Source: Branchiostoma belcheri (taxonomy: Eukaryota; Chordata; Leptocardii; Amphioxiformes; Branchiostomatidae). Taken from it: 64,000 nt of DNA. The stretch is from the NCBI RefSeq assembly GCF_001625305.1, contig NW_017803169.1:372790-436789 (forward strand), read 5' to 3'. The translations under genes were made by a program, and so were the position numbers. Positions 53,774 through 64,000 of this stretch are shown here, piece after piece. A model generated the notes under the pieces. The model had not been told where the DNA came from, made no database searches, and was given only the letters and a program-made list of their open reading frames with translations. Numbering within the stretch: position 1 is the first letter of the stretch; each line of letters begins with the position of its first letter.

Positions 53774-54144
53774 GACCACAGCAATTAAATTTTATGGATG
53801 ACATCCTCCGCAGACTACAAATGTAATGCGAGCGGGCGAAAAAAAAAACAAGTCGAAAAAACAAGGTTCCTACAATTTAAGATTTTGACTCAATCATTGT
53901 ACATCAAATGGTTTTGATTCAGTGGGAGCATCACATATACACAGTCAGCATCGCAGATCACTGCATCAAAGTAAGAAACAAAACATTAAATCTGAGCTTT
54001 TTCTTGTCTCCTCTCTTCATACTTATCTGCCATCCACATTCCGGCATGGCAACAGACATCTTTGCCCATTTTCAGCATATTGACCAGTCAGAAGGCAACA
54101 AAATTTCTTGATGATGTAATCCATGAAAATTACTTGCTTTGGCC
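53774..54144 (+). mobile_element. Family H MITE
   Basis: Starts after TAA with gaccacagcaattaaatttt and ends ttgctttggcc|TAA, with a small internal deletion. Confidence 0.8.
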
Positions 54145-55069
54145 TAATCACAACCCACAAGCTTGCGCTGCTACATGCACATGCATATCCACACATATAG
54201 GCACAATAAACACCAATCATTTACAAGTACATCATTATCATTAACTTATCATTATTTCTGGGTATGCAAATAATGTTACATGTTTTGTTTTGGGTGGCTG
54301 AATTTATGAGTTTGTCTCCCCTAATTTTTTTCCAGTTTCATGGTGGGTGGGAAGTGATTTAGACAGTTAATTGATAGGGAGGTCACCTAAATGTGACCCA
54401 TCATGCACCTTCAGGAAGTTGCGCGGTAATGCCTGATTAATTCTACAGTTCCAAAAACACTTCTTGGAGCTCTGTGAACTTTAAGTTAACGAATACCCCA
54501 AAAATATCCCAAAGTCACATACACTTAAATGTAGACATGTACATGTATATCAAAAATTCAGTACGTTTAGGACCAGTGCAGGTTAGGTGCAGGTAGACAT
54601 CAGAAATACCTGCACAGCTTCAATTTTACCTTCACTAACCTGCAAATGCAGGTGGGATTTTGAGCTTCGCACCTTATACATGTACAATAATACATGCAAC
54701 ATATCCAGTGAAACCAAGTTTAACAGCTCATGTTTTACCTAAGATTTACCCCAGGTTTGTCCAATGGAACTTGAAAAAAAATCATCTTCTCTGTTTCCAA
54801 TGATTTCAATTCTTTGTTCGTGTGAGTTTGTTTCAACTCATGAGTTTTATAACACTAATATCAACCAAACAATGTACAAAAGTATATAAACATCCATTTA
54901 GTAACTTGTATATTTAGATAGCCTTGTGTCCAGTCTGCAATGGTTTGGGCAGGCTCTCTTCAGGCCTGTAGTTGTTCGCAGTCGCTCAGCTCATCTAGGC
55001 TAAGTTTTTCATGACAGGAGTTTATTAGCTCACCCGTCATTTACTGAGAACACAGATACAGTATATTCT
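54145..55069. other. Non-coding stretch with repeat R2 piece
   Basis: 54285-54430 resembles repeat R2; otherwise AT-rich without an exon. Confidence 0.4.
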
Positions 55070-55350
55070 GTATCTGTATAGCCGGTATAACCGCCTTTGG
55101 GCATAACACATTAGCTTCACAGGCACGCGGCGCGGCGGCAGCTGGCTATATTACACCGATCGACTTGTTACACTTGTTTAAAGCTATCTATTGACAATGC
55201 CCCTACTGTACTTGGTGACAGTGAGTTCCACTGCTGCGATAGTTCTAGGAAAGAATGAATTCTTGAACGCCTCAATCCTTGGTTGATAACTCTGGTACTT
55301 GAAGGCATGGCTATTTGCATGGCAAGGCATGGTACAACTCTGTTTCCAGG
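55070..55350 (-). mobile_element. LINE 3' fragment (family of 13137)
   Basis: The minus strand reads AFKYQSYQPRIEAFKNSFFP RTIAA, the usual C-terminal block of LINE polymerases. Confidence 0.75.
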
Positions 55351-55427
55351 TGCTCAGCTTGTAAGTGCAATTCCTACTAGGTTCCAACCAATAGTGTTGG
55401 CAGAACCTAATTATTGGTTGAATGTGG

Positions 55428-55570
55428 GGTCAAGTGACGCAATGGCAGAGTGCTCGACTCAGAACCAAGAGGTCCCGGGTTCGAGTCCTGACATGCCACC
55501 AATCTTGTACCCTTCATTGGGAAAGGTAGTTTACAGTCACGACTTTCTTTACTCAAGTGAAAGTGAGTAT
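55428..55570 (+). mobile_element. tRNA-derived SINE
   Basis: Box A-like caatggcagagtgctcg and box B GGTTCGAGTCC with the standard SINE body after it. Confidence 0.75.
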
Positions 55571-55826
55571 TGTCCTGTCCTGTATTTGTTTCTATGCGTG
55601 GAGCACAACACCAGCAACAGCTGCCTCTGTCCTACATGTATTGTACTGTTACAATTTCAACAAATCAAATCCAAATGTGAAATGCAGGCAGGCTAATAAA
55701 CTCTGATTGTGCAAAACTCCTACCAGGAGCCTATTTGAGCTGGGTGGCAGTAAACTACACTGCCAAAGAGAGCCCACCCAAGCTGTGGTAGACTGGACAA
55801 CAGGCTGATATTTAGAACACGACCAG

Positions 55827-56299
55827 TTACTCTGTCCCTTTGTCCTGTTTCTTGACGCTGTCGTCTTTGTAGGGATTTTTACAGCCGCGACAGCGACAGC
55901 CAGCGCAGGACAGCTGGTTTGAGTAGCAGGGACAGCGCTGTCTGTGACACGTCAGCTCGCTTGGCTCGCAGAACGTACCGCAGCGGCACGAGCGTTTGTC
56001 GGGTGGAGGGTTGGACGCCACGGATACGTTATCCTCCACCTCGGTCTCCTCTTGTTTGTCGTCCAGTTCCAGCTGGTGGAAGCTGCCCCACCCCGCCAGG
56101 TTCCGGATCTCGCGGCTGATTGGCTGGTGGCGTGTCCCGCGGGTCGCGACCCCGCGCTGTCGCCAGCGGTTCCCGTGAGGCGTGATGGAAATGATGGACC
56201 GGCGCTGATGGTGGAACCCGCCGCGACCGAGACCGCCACGACTGCCCCGTCCCCGACCGCCTCTTCTCCAGCGCCGGTGTACGCGGTGGGAACCACGTC
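55827..56299 (-). CDS. Last exon of a gene with an MSL2-like CXC domain
   Basis: On the minus strand an acceptor (gtcccattag) opens a 473 nt exon read in one frame to TAA at 55829-55827. The first part is Arg/Gly-rich (RRGGRGRGSRGGLGRGG), followed by RSIISITPHGNRW and ISREIRNLAGWGSFHQLEL, an acidic linker (DDKQEETEVEDN), and a cysteine cluster: RSCRCGTFCEPSELTCHRQR then CPCYSNQLSCAGCRCRGCKN. Cysteine spacing and the CPCY / CRCRGC words match the CXC domain of MSL2, the E3 ligase of the MSL complex, where it binds DNA. RING and other MSL2 parts were not found upstream in the window. Similar cysteine clusters occur in other invertebrate proteins, so the name is held back. Preceding exons are unknown. 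Confidence 0.7.
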
Positions 56300-57256
56300 C
56301 TAATGGGACAACAGGATCAGTTTGGCACTTTATGTGTAGTTAAAATCTGTACACAATGTTAAGTTTTTTTTGTGCTAAGTGTGTGTTTTTTTATCATGTC
56401 ATCTGTTGTATCATCATCATCAGCAGCAGCATCATGCCTTCGGATTAAACCAGTGACGTGTACAGACAGCGAGTGGTCCCATTTTTTTCTATGGGATTAT
56501 CCTAAAGTATGTGAAAATACGCAATTTTGGCAATTAATTTTGGAGTGAAAATAATGTTTTTTCCGTTGATTTTACCAAACTTAAAAAGGTTGAAGGAACC
56601 AAACTCAGCTGGTCTTATAGCTAATTATGCTTTCGTCCCATATACAGTAACTGTTATTCTCCTTCCGAATTATTCCACGGCAGAGACGGTTGCTAGATTT
56701 GAGGGTGTGCAGCTTCGAATAGAAATGCCAAATAAACTGGGGTGTGCCCCCTTAACAGTCCCAGAATGCATAACACCTGATGGCTGGTTACAAAATTACC
56801 TCCCATAAAAAAAGCTACATCTCACCTCTGACTGTTCTTTCTTGTGTGTGTACAGGTGGACCAGTAGTCCCTCTCCCTGACAGCATAGTTAACTCTCTGT
56901 CAGGTACAGGTGAGTCACATGGTAACATCAGTCCTTCCTGTAGGGATGTCAGCACACTGCTGCTGGCTCCGTTAGCACTGCGGAGTTTGGGAGGGGTTTA
57001 TTATGCTGTTTAGTATAATTAGGTACAACTGCTCACTGTACCCTTCATGTGTATAGTTTATGTTAGTTAATGTAGTAAGTTAATGTACATGTAGAGTCGA
57101 AATATTCTCTAGCCAGTAGTTCTTTATAATACTCTGTCAGATACAATGTCCGTTGACCATATATATAGCATTATGTTAGACACATACCAACTAGCAATTT
57201 TATTATTTGCCACACATTGTACCCATGACAATCGTTGCGCAATAAACTTTGACTTG
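56300..57256. other. Intronic or intergenic stretch, with a LINE-like 3' tail
   Basis: Near 57225-57256 gcgcaataaactttgacttg acta is the kind of 3' end seen on CR1-type LINEs (+ strand). A 93-codon frame at 56527-56808 has no recognisable domain. Upstream exons of the CXC gene may be hidden here. Confidence 0.4.
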
Positions 57257-58684
57257 ACTATCATGCTTACTAAAGAAAAACATATTGTTTTTGTTACGTT
57301 TCTTCTTCTTTTTCTTCCATTCCAAACACTTTCCTCTGACCTGGTCAATGACTGTCTCTCACCATGGTAACTGGTTTTTAGTTAGATAATGTTGCAATTT
57401 TATAGTAGGAGTGATTTAGACTCCTATCACCATATATGTGAACATGTTTAAGTAAGAATTAACAAAGCAGACCATATGCGAAGGTAAAAATTATGCAATT
57501 GCTTTGAAAATGTTACCTTTCTAATTGTATGTTTGTTTGTTTCATTTTGCATATAATGAGTAGTAAAATGAGCTTGTAGTAAAATGAGAATTATAATGTA
57601 GACAAATTACCATAAACATAACAAAAGAAAATAGTATGAGCATAACAAACAAGGATGTCAGTCTCATGTATTTTACATTAGATTAATACATAATACAATC
57701 AGTTTAATATATTAGACTAATACATTAATACATTTAGTACTTAAAAGTACTACATTTTGTAAATGTATTAATGCATTTACTTTTGCAGTGGTTTCATGTT
57801 ATGGCAGAAGGGAAAAGGGTTTTAATGGTGTTTGAATTTAATTGTTAAAACAATTTAGTAGTAAGAAGTACAAGACATAATAAGAGGTTACCTTTAAAGT
57901 TAAAACTTTTTGTCCATGAAAAAGTCTCTCACCTAGAGCTTCCGACCAGAGAGGGAAACAGAGAGGTCTCTAAAAGCCAGGTTTCAAAAACATACACAGC
58001 CTACATGCAGTTCTGCCAGTTCAGAGGTGTCTCAACACATCCACATAGAGTCACCCGGACATTTTGTTTCACTTGACACTGTAAGGATTTTAGACACTGA
58101 ACAAGACTATTTCTTGAGAGGGGTGAAGGAAGCCATATACATCAGGGCCCATCACCCTTCATTGAACCGCGACGGGGGCCGACATCGACATCGACACAGA
58201 GGTCAGAGGTCACCCGTGACGGTGAGACACCCTTCGCTTCGACTCCGTCAATTTTTTTCCCCAACGCAAGTATTATTTCAGTTTTGACTTTCGTTTTACG
58301 TTTTATATGTTGGCCAAAGCATACTGTTTTCATCAATCACCTTATCCTTTCTCAAACTGCTAATCAAAGGCAAAAATAAGCCAGAAAAAACCCTTGTTAC
58401 TTGTGTCGTGGCGAAGAAGCATGGATGGTGTCTTCCGACGTGCGTCTGTGTGTTGAACAAGAGCCCTTACCGATTGTACATTTAGAGGGTTGTAGCTACA
58501 TGTAGATAGCAGACAACTACTTTAGGTAGTAGATAATTTTGTGGACAAGTAAGCTGTAAATTAGAAGAGCTGATATTACAGGATACAATTTAAGATTCCG
58601 TATAAGCCAAAATGGCGCCAAATTGTTAACGACCAATCAATTGAGTCATTGTTATAATTTACGCAAAGTGGGCAGTATTCTTAT
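57257..58684. other. Non-coding stretch
   Basis: AT-rich. 57895-57970 (tctctcacctagagcttccg) recalls text at 42095, pointing to another dispersed repeat. No exon seen. Confidence 0.4.
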
Positions 58685-59293
58685 ATGAATCTTCCTGGAG
58701 TCACCATGGTATCGTCAAAAACAGCGTTTACTCTTGTTAGATGTTATTCACTGCTAGTGGCAGTGGTAGTTATAGCTGTACTTCCAAAGTCGCGCCATCA
58801 TCGGCTACCTTCGCAAGCGGAAGATAGGCTCGCCCTGATTACCTGCAGCTGGCAGTCCGCACCTGACCATCCCCCGGCGCTCGGCTCAGCTGGTATGCAT
58901 GCGATAAGCAACATCACCCTGAATGGAGGTCGATCGACGCAACGTACACAGAATCGCACCTCAACCGACGTATCAACACTGCTGGCTACGATAGTTCTGC
59001 TGCTGTCAGGTGATATTCACTCCAACCCTGGCCCGATAGATCTAGGTCTTAGTAGTAAAGGACTTCACGTTGGCCATATTAACATAAATAGTCTAAGGAA
59101 TAAAGTGCATGAAATTACAGACTTATTATGCTCTAACAATCTGCACATTTTAGCTATATCAGAGACGCACCTCGATGACAGAATTTGTAATGGAACGCTA
59201 AGCGTAGCCGGCTATGCCCTTGCCAAAGTGGTCTGCTATGCAGCATTACCCCCTGAAACATTCATCCTGCATTACAGCCAGTATAGTGCCTAA
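58685..59293 (+). mobile_element. CR1-like LINE, 5' part of the polymerase ORF
   Basis: About 190 residues: a hydrophobic N-terminal stretch (CYSLLVAVVVIAVLP), then TIVLLLSGDIHSNPGP, followed by HVGHININSLRNKVHEITDL and HILAISETHLDD, the first two blocks of the apurinic-type endonuclease (N-x-N-S-L and S-E-T-x-L). The frame then degrades and the rest of the endonuclease and RT is absent. It is thus a 3'-truncated copy, the reverse of usual LINE 5' truncation. DIHSNPGP resembles 2A-type peptides reported from such elements. Confidence 0.75.
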
Positions 59294-60460
59294 TTTCACA
59301 GTAGATTATGACTGTCCAAGGCACCTCCCTCCACTGTCAACTTTGCAGTGCCTTGAACCAATTAGTTTGCCTTTCCCCTGCATTAATGCCCTCTGTCACA
59401 GTCTTCGGTTATGGTTGACCCTTACATTAGCACCAGGCTCAAGTAAGCACAATCCTCAACCATTTAGAACATCCTGTGTCAGCAACTGACGTCCCACCGC
59501 CTCTGAGCAGGCCTGACTGACCTAATTCAGTCTATAACCTGCCTGGCCTGAAACAGTCTGAAGTTTGTCCCCCTTTTACACAGGGTATATTTTCAGAAAT
59601 TCTGTTGCAATTCCAACCTAAAAGAACATACATGAAGTTGCATTTAGGACTTCTTGTCATTATACTTCAACCACAAACACCGTACATGAACCACTATCCT
59701 CATACCAAATTTTAGGTCCTTTATTTGACCTAATATGAAGACACAGGAGCAAATAAGTTTACTTACAATATACTTTTTGGGACTATTTTTTTTACAAAAA
59801 AGCTACATTGAATTATTTTAGGGCCTGCATCCAAAAAATTAAACCAAGAATACATGTGGAAGTATATTCCCAAGCTCTGTTAAAATTTCAAGACATTTGG
59901 TAAAAAAAATGTGGTGCCTGGTAGCAAATGTCTAACAAGAAGTGGAGAGAGAGAACACAATGTAGGACCAAGACAGCTTAGAGCATCCTTCTGCTCCCCC
60001 CATAGGTCACATGACCTCTGGGGGGAGCAGAATGTTCCCATACATGGTCACATGATAGATCAGACCATCCTTTGCAACTCCCCATAGCACATGTAGGAGG
60101 CTCTGTATGTATACAAATGCAGTCACTATCAGCCCAGGCCAACAGGTCCTGGACCTTTTGATTTAGTGGTTAAAAGACATTCAAAGAAAAGAAAAGACTC
60201 CTGTAGCTTGGTCAAAACAAGCCAAACTTGGAGATATGTATGATGCTGTGTTTCAGCTCAAAGAAAACAGATTATGTTTCACCTCCTAGAAGGCACATAT
60301 GTTTTCAAAGAGCACAGGATTAATTTGGTGTGACCATCCCCACTGGCAAGCTGTCAGGCAGGCTATCCCGAGTTGCTTTGCGCGGAGTGAGGGTAAGATA
60401 GGATACATCCCCATCTGGAGTCACTCTGTTGTCGCGACCCGGACCACACGGACCTTCACC
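59294..60460. other. Non-coding stretch upstream of the gag-like gene
   Basis: It contains the 59991-60030 palindrome. No exon was recognised. Sequence near 60360-60460 is GC-richer and includes gcgcggagtgagggtaagat, the presumable 5' leader. Confidence 0.4.
59991..60030. repeat. 40 bp near-perfect palindrome with AGGTCA half-sites
   Basis: CTGCTCCCCCCA.AGGTCA ca TGACCT.TGGGGGGAGCAG: an inverted repeat of the nuclear-receptor half-site AGGTCA with spacer 2 inside a G/C-rich hairpin. Confidence 0.85.
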
Positions 60461-60988
60461 ATGGCAGCTCCGGTGCCAGTCCTTCGCGGAGACGTCACTC
60501 TCGTGGGCGCCAATCTGATGGACGTCTGGAAAAAAGTACGGAGCGACACCGAGACGCCCGACGAGCCTTTGCGGGCGCGTTTCTTAGCAGACGTCCCCCT
60601 ACAGGACCACAGCGGCGACGAACTGGCGGGACACATCAAGAAACTGACCGGCGAGGAGCCCGACCTGCTCTACAGCATGACCGGCCGGGACCCCAAATCC
60701 CAGGCCACAGCTATCAGGTTGGCCCATTTCTTGATTCTGGCAGCCAACGCCTCGGCAGCAACATCCCAGAAGCTCAGCACCTCCTCGGGAGGGAAGTCCG
60801 CGGCGCTTTCGGTGGCCAACCTCCTGGAAGGGAAGGACGACCCGGCCACCAAGAACCCCTCCCCGGCGGCGAGCACGTCGTCGGAGCCCGCCTCGCCGAA
60901 ACCACCGCCGGCCAAGAAGGCGAAGAAAACCGACAAACAGCCCCCCCCTCCAGAGGACGAGTCCGACAGCGATGACGATACACTGGAG
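60461..60988 (+). CDS. Gag-like gene exon 1
   Basis: 528 nt. Ends with the acidic run SDSDDDTLE at donor gtcagt. The frame would run 33 codons into the intron before a stop. Confidence 0.75.
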
Positions 60989-63293
60989 GTCAGTATTTTT
61001 CGAGACATCTGTTGGTATGAGTTTTGGTCTCAGCCGAGGAAAACGTATTTGGTTACCGAGTTGGGTAGAGTTTGTATACGAGTCTGACTTTGGTTTTGTT
61101 TGCCTCATGCGTGTTATGTCCGAAGATTGGTATTTGTTTGAAATCTGTAGGGTACGAGCAAGTTCTAGGTGCTCCCCGGAAGGTTCATAAAAGTTTGTTT
61201 GATGTTTTGACAGCAGACGGGTACGAGCAAATTGAAATGCTCCCCAGGCTGTTTTTTCGATTTTTTCCTAGATGAAATCGGACGGGTAAGAGCAAATATA
61301 GATGCTCCCCGGACCGTTAGAAAGTTTGTTGTTTGAAAACGGACGAGTAAGAGCTAGCATAGATGCTCCTCGTACTGTTCAGAAAATCTGACTTTGTGAA
61401 ACCTGACGGGTAGGAGCAAGTATAGATGCTCCCCGGACTGTTTTGGAACGTTTTTTCGGTTGTCTGAAACCGGAAAGGGAAGAGCAAGGATAGATGCTCC
61501 CCGGGCTGTTCGGAAAGTTTTTAACTTCGAAATGTTTTGGACGGTAAGGAACGAGTTGAATATCCCCCATCACAACAAAACCGTTTCCTTCGATTTGATA
61601 CCTGATGAGCAGGAAAACGTTTTCATACACTAGCCGCAATGAACAGGAAGGTTACAGAAGTATCACAATGAATTTTGGAGAATGTGTACCCACTCCGAGC
61701 TAGCAATGTGCACAGAACTATCAGGCTAATAGGATCCACTGTAATACAACAGGCGGTCCGCTTTCAAGATCTCTGTGACGTGTAGGAACAAAAACAGAAT
61801 TTTTGTTTTATGACAGGAGTGGGGGTGATAACCCCTTGACGCCCCCATCTAGACAGGAATTTTTCGCACTCGAGTGTTATGTTGTTTGGAGGAGGTGAAT
61901 ACATGAATGAATGGAAGAATTCTATTATACATTGCATTTGGGACGCTGGCAAGCTAAGCACAGGTCATGAATAAGCAGGAAATAAGAGAAGAATAAAGAC
62001 AGGCTAGGAGACTGGGACAAGACAGTTGAGAATAGGCAGGCAGGCCGACAGTGATCCAGGTCCCAGTTTTTCTCCCGTCCCCGTTTGGTGTGGTCTCCCA
62101 CTCCTGACCAGTCGAGCTTTCGAAGGACCAATATTATACATCCTGTGTGTCTTTTTGACCCCCACTGTTCGCAATTTCAAAAAAAAAAAAAAAAAAAACA
62201 AAACGCTCATTTTCGTTTTACCCCACGTCTGGTTTTCCTCACCTCTCGTTTAACTTGTGCCGATTTCTGAGTACGGTTGAATGGGAGTGAGTATTTTCGG
62301 CCTTTATCTTTGGCTCACAACAAGAAAGCAAACCTAAACATTACAGATACGAAAAACACTGAAACCCTGAAAGCCCGTTTTTTCACAACACTTCATGAAT
62401 TTTGCTCTAGCCATCAGGTACCACAGATGGTAACCAAAATTTTTCCCACCGACCGCTTAATCAAGACCAGAATGACACCCCCCATCTGATAAGCCAGGAA
62501 TCCGTTTGAACGATTTGTCACAGCGGGTGTAGGAGATACACCCCTACCCGTTATCAGTTTCACTCTTCACCCCCCGTTGACATTTTGATTTGATCAGGGC
62601 TATCACCGATTTAACAACGCACCACCCATCTCATGATATGACCCCACGAGGTCACCCCTCTTTTGTTTTCCACTGACGAGATGTTTTTGATAAGGATGTG
62701 GAGGTTGAATACGAGTCCTCAACCTCTTCGATACAGAAACAAAAGAGTGACACCAAGTGTTTTTGTGGTTTTTTCTTTAGGATGATGCGATCCAGAAGGA
62801 AATCATCAACATAAAAGAGATCGGCCTGGATCCGCTGATCCATCGGTACCCGCAGAAACTGCACGGGGCGCTACTGACACTCGTCGGGGTGGCACGCAAG
62901 ACCAAAGCAAAACCCGCGATGATAGCACGCTACCAGTCTATCGCAGACTTCTGCCTGCAGCATTCATCTAAAGAGGGAATCGGAGAGGAGATTCGCCGCA
63001 TGATCATGACGCCGATGGAGAAGCGCTTTATGGAAGAAGCCAACAAGGCGGCGGCGGCACTGGAAGGCCACCCACACGGGCGAAACACCCGAGCTCCACC
63101 TAACGCCTGGAACCCACCCATGGGACCGCCCCAGCACCACCAACCGTGGAACCAGAGCAGAGCTCGAGGAGGATGGAGGGCATCCCGGCAGCCTCCCACG
63201 CGCAGGGCAGGAGCCCACACCCGGTGTTTCAACTGTGGGAAGACGGGCCACTTCCAGGCGGACTGCTTTGCCCCGCCCCGCAAAGACAAGTGA
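60461..63293 (+). CDS. Two-exon gag-like gene with CCHC zinc knuckle
   Basis: Exon 1 (60461-60988) starts at ACCATGGCA, a strong Kozak context, and gives 176 codons. Exon 2 (62781-63293) gives 170 codons and TGA. Both junctions are phase 0: CTGGAG|gtcagt and tttctttag|GATGAT. The ~346-residue product has an N-terminal globular part (VPVLRGDVTLVGANLMDVWK and on), a helical, Ala-rich middle, a Pro/Ser/Lys linker with KPPPAKKAKKTDK as a possible nuclear signal, an acidic patch (DESDSDDDTLE), a second helical block (IHRYPQKLHGALLTLVGVAR), a Pro/Arg-rich stretch, and a terminal zinc knuckle CFNCGKTGHFQADC that fits C-x2-C-x4-H-x4-C. This layout recalls retroelement gag/ORF1 nucleic-acid-binding proteins, but no protease, RT or recombinase follows. 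It could be a domesticated gag gene, or ORF1 of a non-autonomous element. An AATAAA lies at 63919. Confidence 0.75.
61145..61530 (+). repeat. Six-copy 61-69 bp tandem array in the gag-like intron
   Basis: Units of the form cgggtaagagcaagtataga tgctccccgg start near 61152, 61221, 61285, 61346, 61410 and 61478. Each holds a GAGCA..TGCTC hairpin next to a gtaag-type donor word. Confidence 0.85.
61531..62780. other. 3' part of the gag-like intron
   Basis: A-rich tract at 62180-62198 and degenerate repeat text; no exon seen between the array and the acceptor at 62780. Confidence 0.5.
62781..63293 (+). CDS. Gag-like gene exon 2 (zinc knuckle)
   Basis: Open from the acceptor without an internal stop. 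The CCHC box lies 9 residues from the C terminus (CFNCGKTGHFQADC-FAPPRKDK). Confidence 0.8.
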   Translation, partial: DDAIQKEIINIKEIGLDPLIHRYPQKLHGALLTLVGVARKTKAKPAMIARYQSIADFCLQHSSKEGIGEEIRRMIMTPMEKRFMEEANKAAAALEGHPHGRNTRAPPNAWNPPMGPPQHHQPWNQSRARGGWRASRQPPTRRAGAHTRCFNCGKTGHFQADCFAPPRKDK

Positions 63294-63918
63294 CGCCCCT
63301 CGTACAATGTGGTGTTAAGACAAGAAACGACGGAACGAACTGAGCACAAACGTTTGTTAGCCTTGTTATGTAGTGTGTAGTGATTAGCAAGTTGAGATAC
63401 TATACTAAAGTCTATTTTCTGTTTACACATTCGGAGAGGCAATCGGCGTGTCATCTACCTGTCACGACCGACTAACTCAAGGCCGCACACAACCCTCAAG
63501 CGGCAAGGCGATTTGTATTGACATTACTTTTACCCAGTTCCCCTTTTTTGTTTATAGTCCTCAGAACTGTAGTCTCCATCGGTAAAGGATGAGATTGCCT
63601 TCCTCGTTAAACCAGAGACGCACATTTTCAAACTCCTAGACATGCTCTCGGAGATTTAGACGACTAAGAGCAGTACAGCATTCCATGTCATACCCACAGT
63701 TACCTGTGGTGAAATTACTATGGTAAGACTAACGTGAACACTTACGGTTTTCCCAAAAAACAAACCTACCAGGTTTACTCTCCGCAGAACACAAGTGTAT
63801 ACTCAGAATGGCATCCTTTGACCTTATCACGTAGAACGGCTGGTAGAATAGTCAAGACAGAGGAATACAGAAAAACCTAACCCTGACCTGTAGCTGTAGT
63901 GACGAAAAAGGTTTTATG

Positions 63919-63924
63919 AATAAA
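63919..63924 (+). promoter_or_regulatory. Poly(A) signal of the gag-like gene
   Basis: AATAAA 626 bp after the stop codon; the sequence between shows no further coding region and no RT. Confidence 0.55.
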
Positions 63925-64000
63925 GCATGATCGAACCTGATAATGGCAGTGTGTTTCTCTACGTAGCATTTGATACTTGAACTTTACCACACGCAAGCAA

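Noticed and set aside
56527..56808. 93-codon plus-strand ORF
   Set aside because: No recognisable domain, no matching splice sites and AT-rich; kept only as an unexplained open stretch.
60599..61108. 169-codon minus-strand ORF opposite gag-like exon 1
   Set aside because: Shadow frame of a GC-rich coding exon; the plus strand has splice sites in phase and a zinc knuckle downstream.
62930..63454. 174-codon minus-strand ORF opposite the zinc-knuckle exon
   Set aside because: Shadow of exon 2; no family similarity seen.
1..64000. Search for CRISPR arrays, operons, ribosome binding sites and bacterial islands
   Set aside because: The window has introns, SINEs and LINEs; the tandem arrays here have no unique spacers, so none is a CRISPR.

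Overview
This looks like a piece of an invertebrate chordate genome, most likely amphioxus (Branchiostoma). The basis is split genes with GT-AG introns of 0.1-3.7 kb, a type II transmembrane C-type lectin with short symmetrical cytoplasmic exons, and dense DIRS-type, CR1/RTE-like and MITE-type repeats. No repeat or protein search could be run, so the species call is an inference. All genes below were assembled by eye from exon phases and splice sites; none is a long single open frame.

Layout. (1) 1131-8708 (+): a C-type lectin-like receptor gene with cytoplasmic exons (one carrying an ITIM-like tyrosine motif), a membrane exon, a coiled-coil stalk exon, a CTLD exon and a short tail. It is interrupted by LINE fragments, a Harbinger-type MITE and a ~900 bp hairpin-ended element, and has internal duplications. 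(2) 13716-16433 (-): a complete three-exon MIF-family tautomerase gene with the classical MIF intron positions; a 0.5 kb foldback element lies in intron 1. (3) 18582-25372: a 6.8 kb element with A1 ... B1-A2 ... B2 split direct repeats, the terminal arrangement of PAT/Ngaro-type tyrosine-recombinase retrotransposons. I see no recombinase or reverse transcriptase of its own. Its leader holds a tandem array in which every ~74 bp unit carries two small hairpins and, in most units, a consensus 5' splice site. (4) About 26976-33975, mainly (-): a decayed DIRS-like retrotransposon with a spliced Gln/Pro-rich first exon, reverse transcriptase, RNase H and tyrosine recombinase. Its recombinase gene is split into halves on opposite strands, both broken at copies of one terminal repeat. 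(5) 35944-51387 (+): a nearly complete gene for the calcium-binding B'' regulatory subunit of protein phosphatase 2A (PPP2R3), 14 coding exons and about 566 residues, with introns loaded with MITEs and SINEs. (6) 55827-56299 (-): the last exon of a gene with an MSL2-like CXC cysteine cluster. (7) 58685-59293 (+): the 5' part of a CR1-like LINE with a 2A-like motif. (8) 60461-63293 (+): a two-exon gag-like gene with a CCHC zinc knuckle, no polymerase and its own poly(A) signal.

The host genes (lectin, MIF-like, PPP2R3, CXC protein) have no obvious functional link. The recurring theme is YR-type elements and a gag-like gene with intron- or leader-located tandem arrays next to splice sites. The most interesting signals are the split-direct-repeat element with its splice-donor/hairpin array, the broken and inverted DIRS recombinase, the intron-containing gag-like gene, and the ITIM-like lectin tail.
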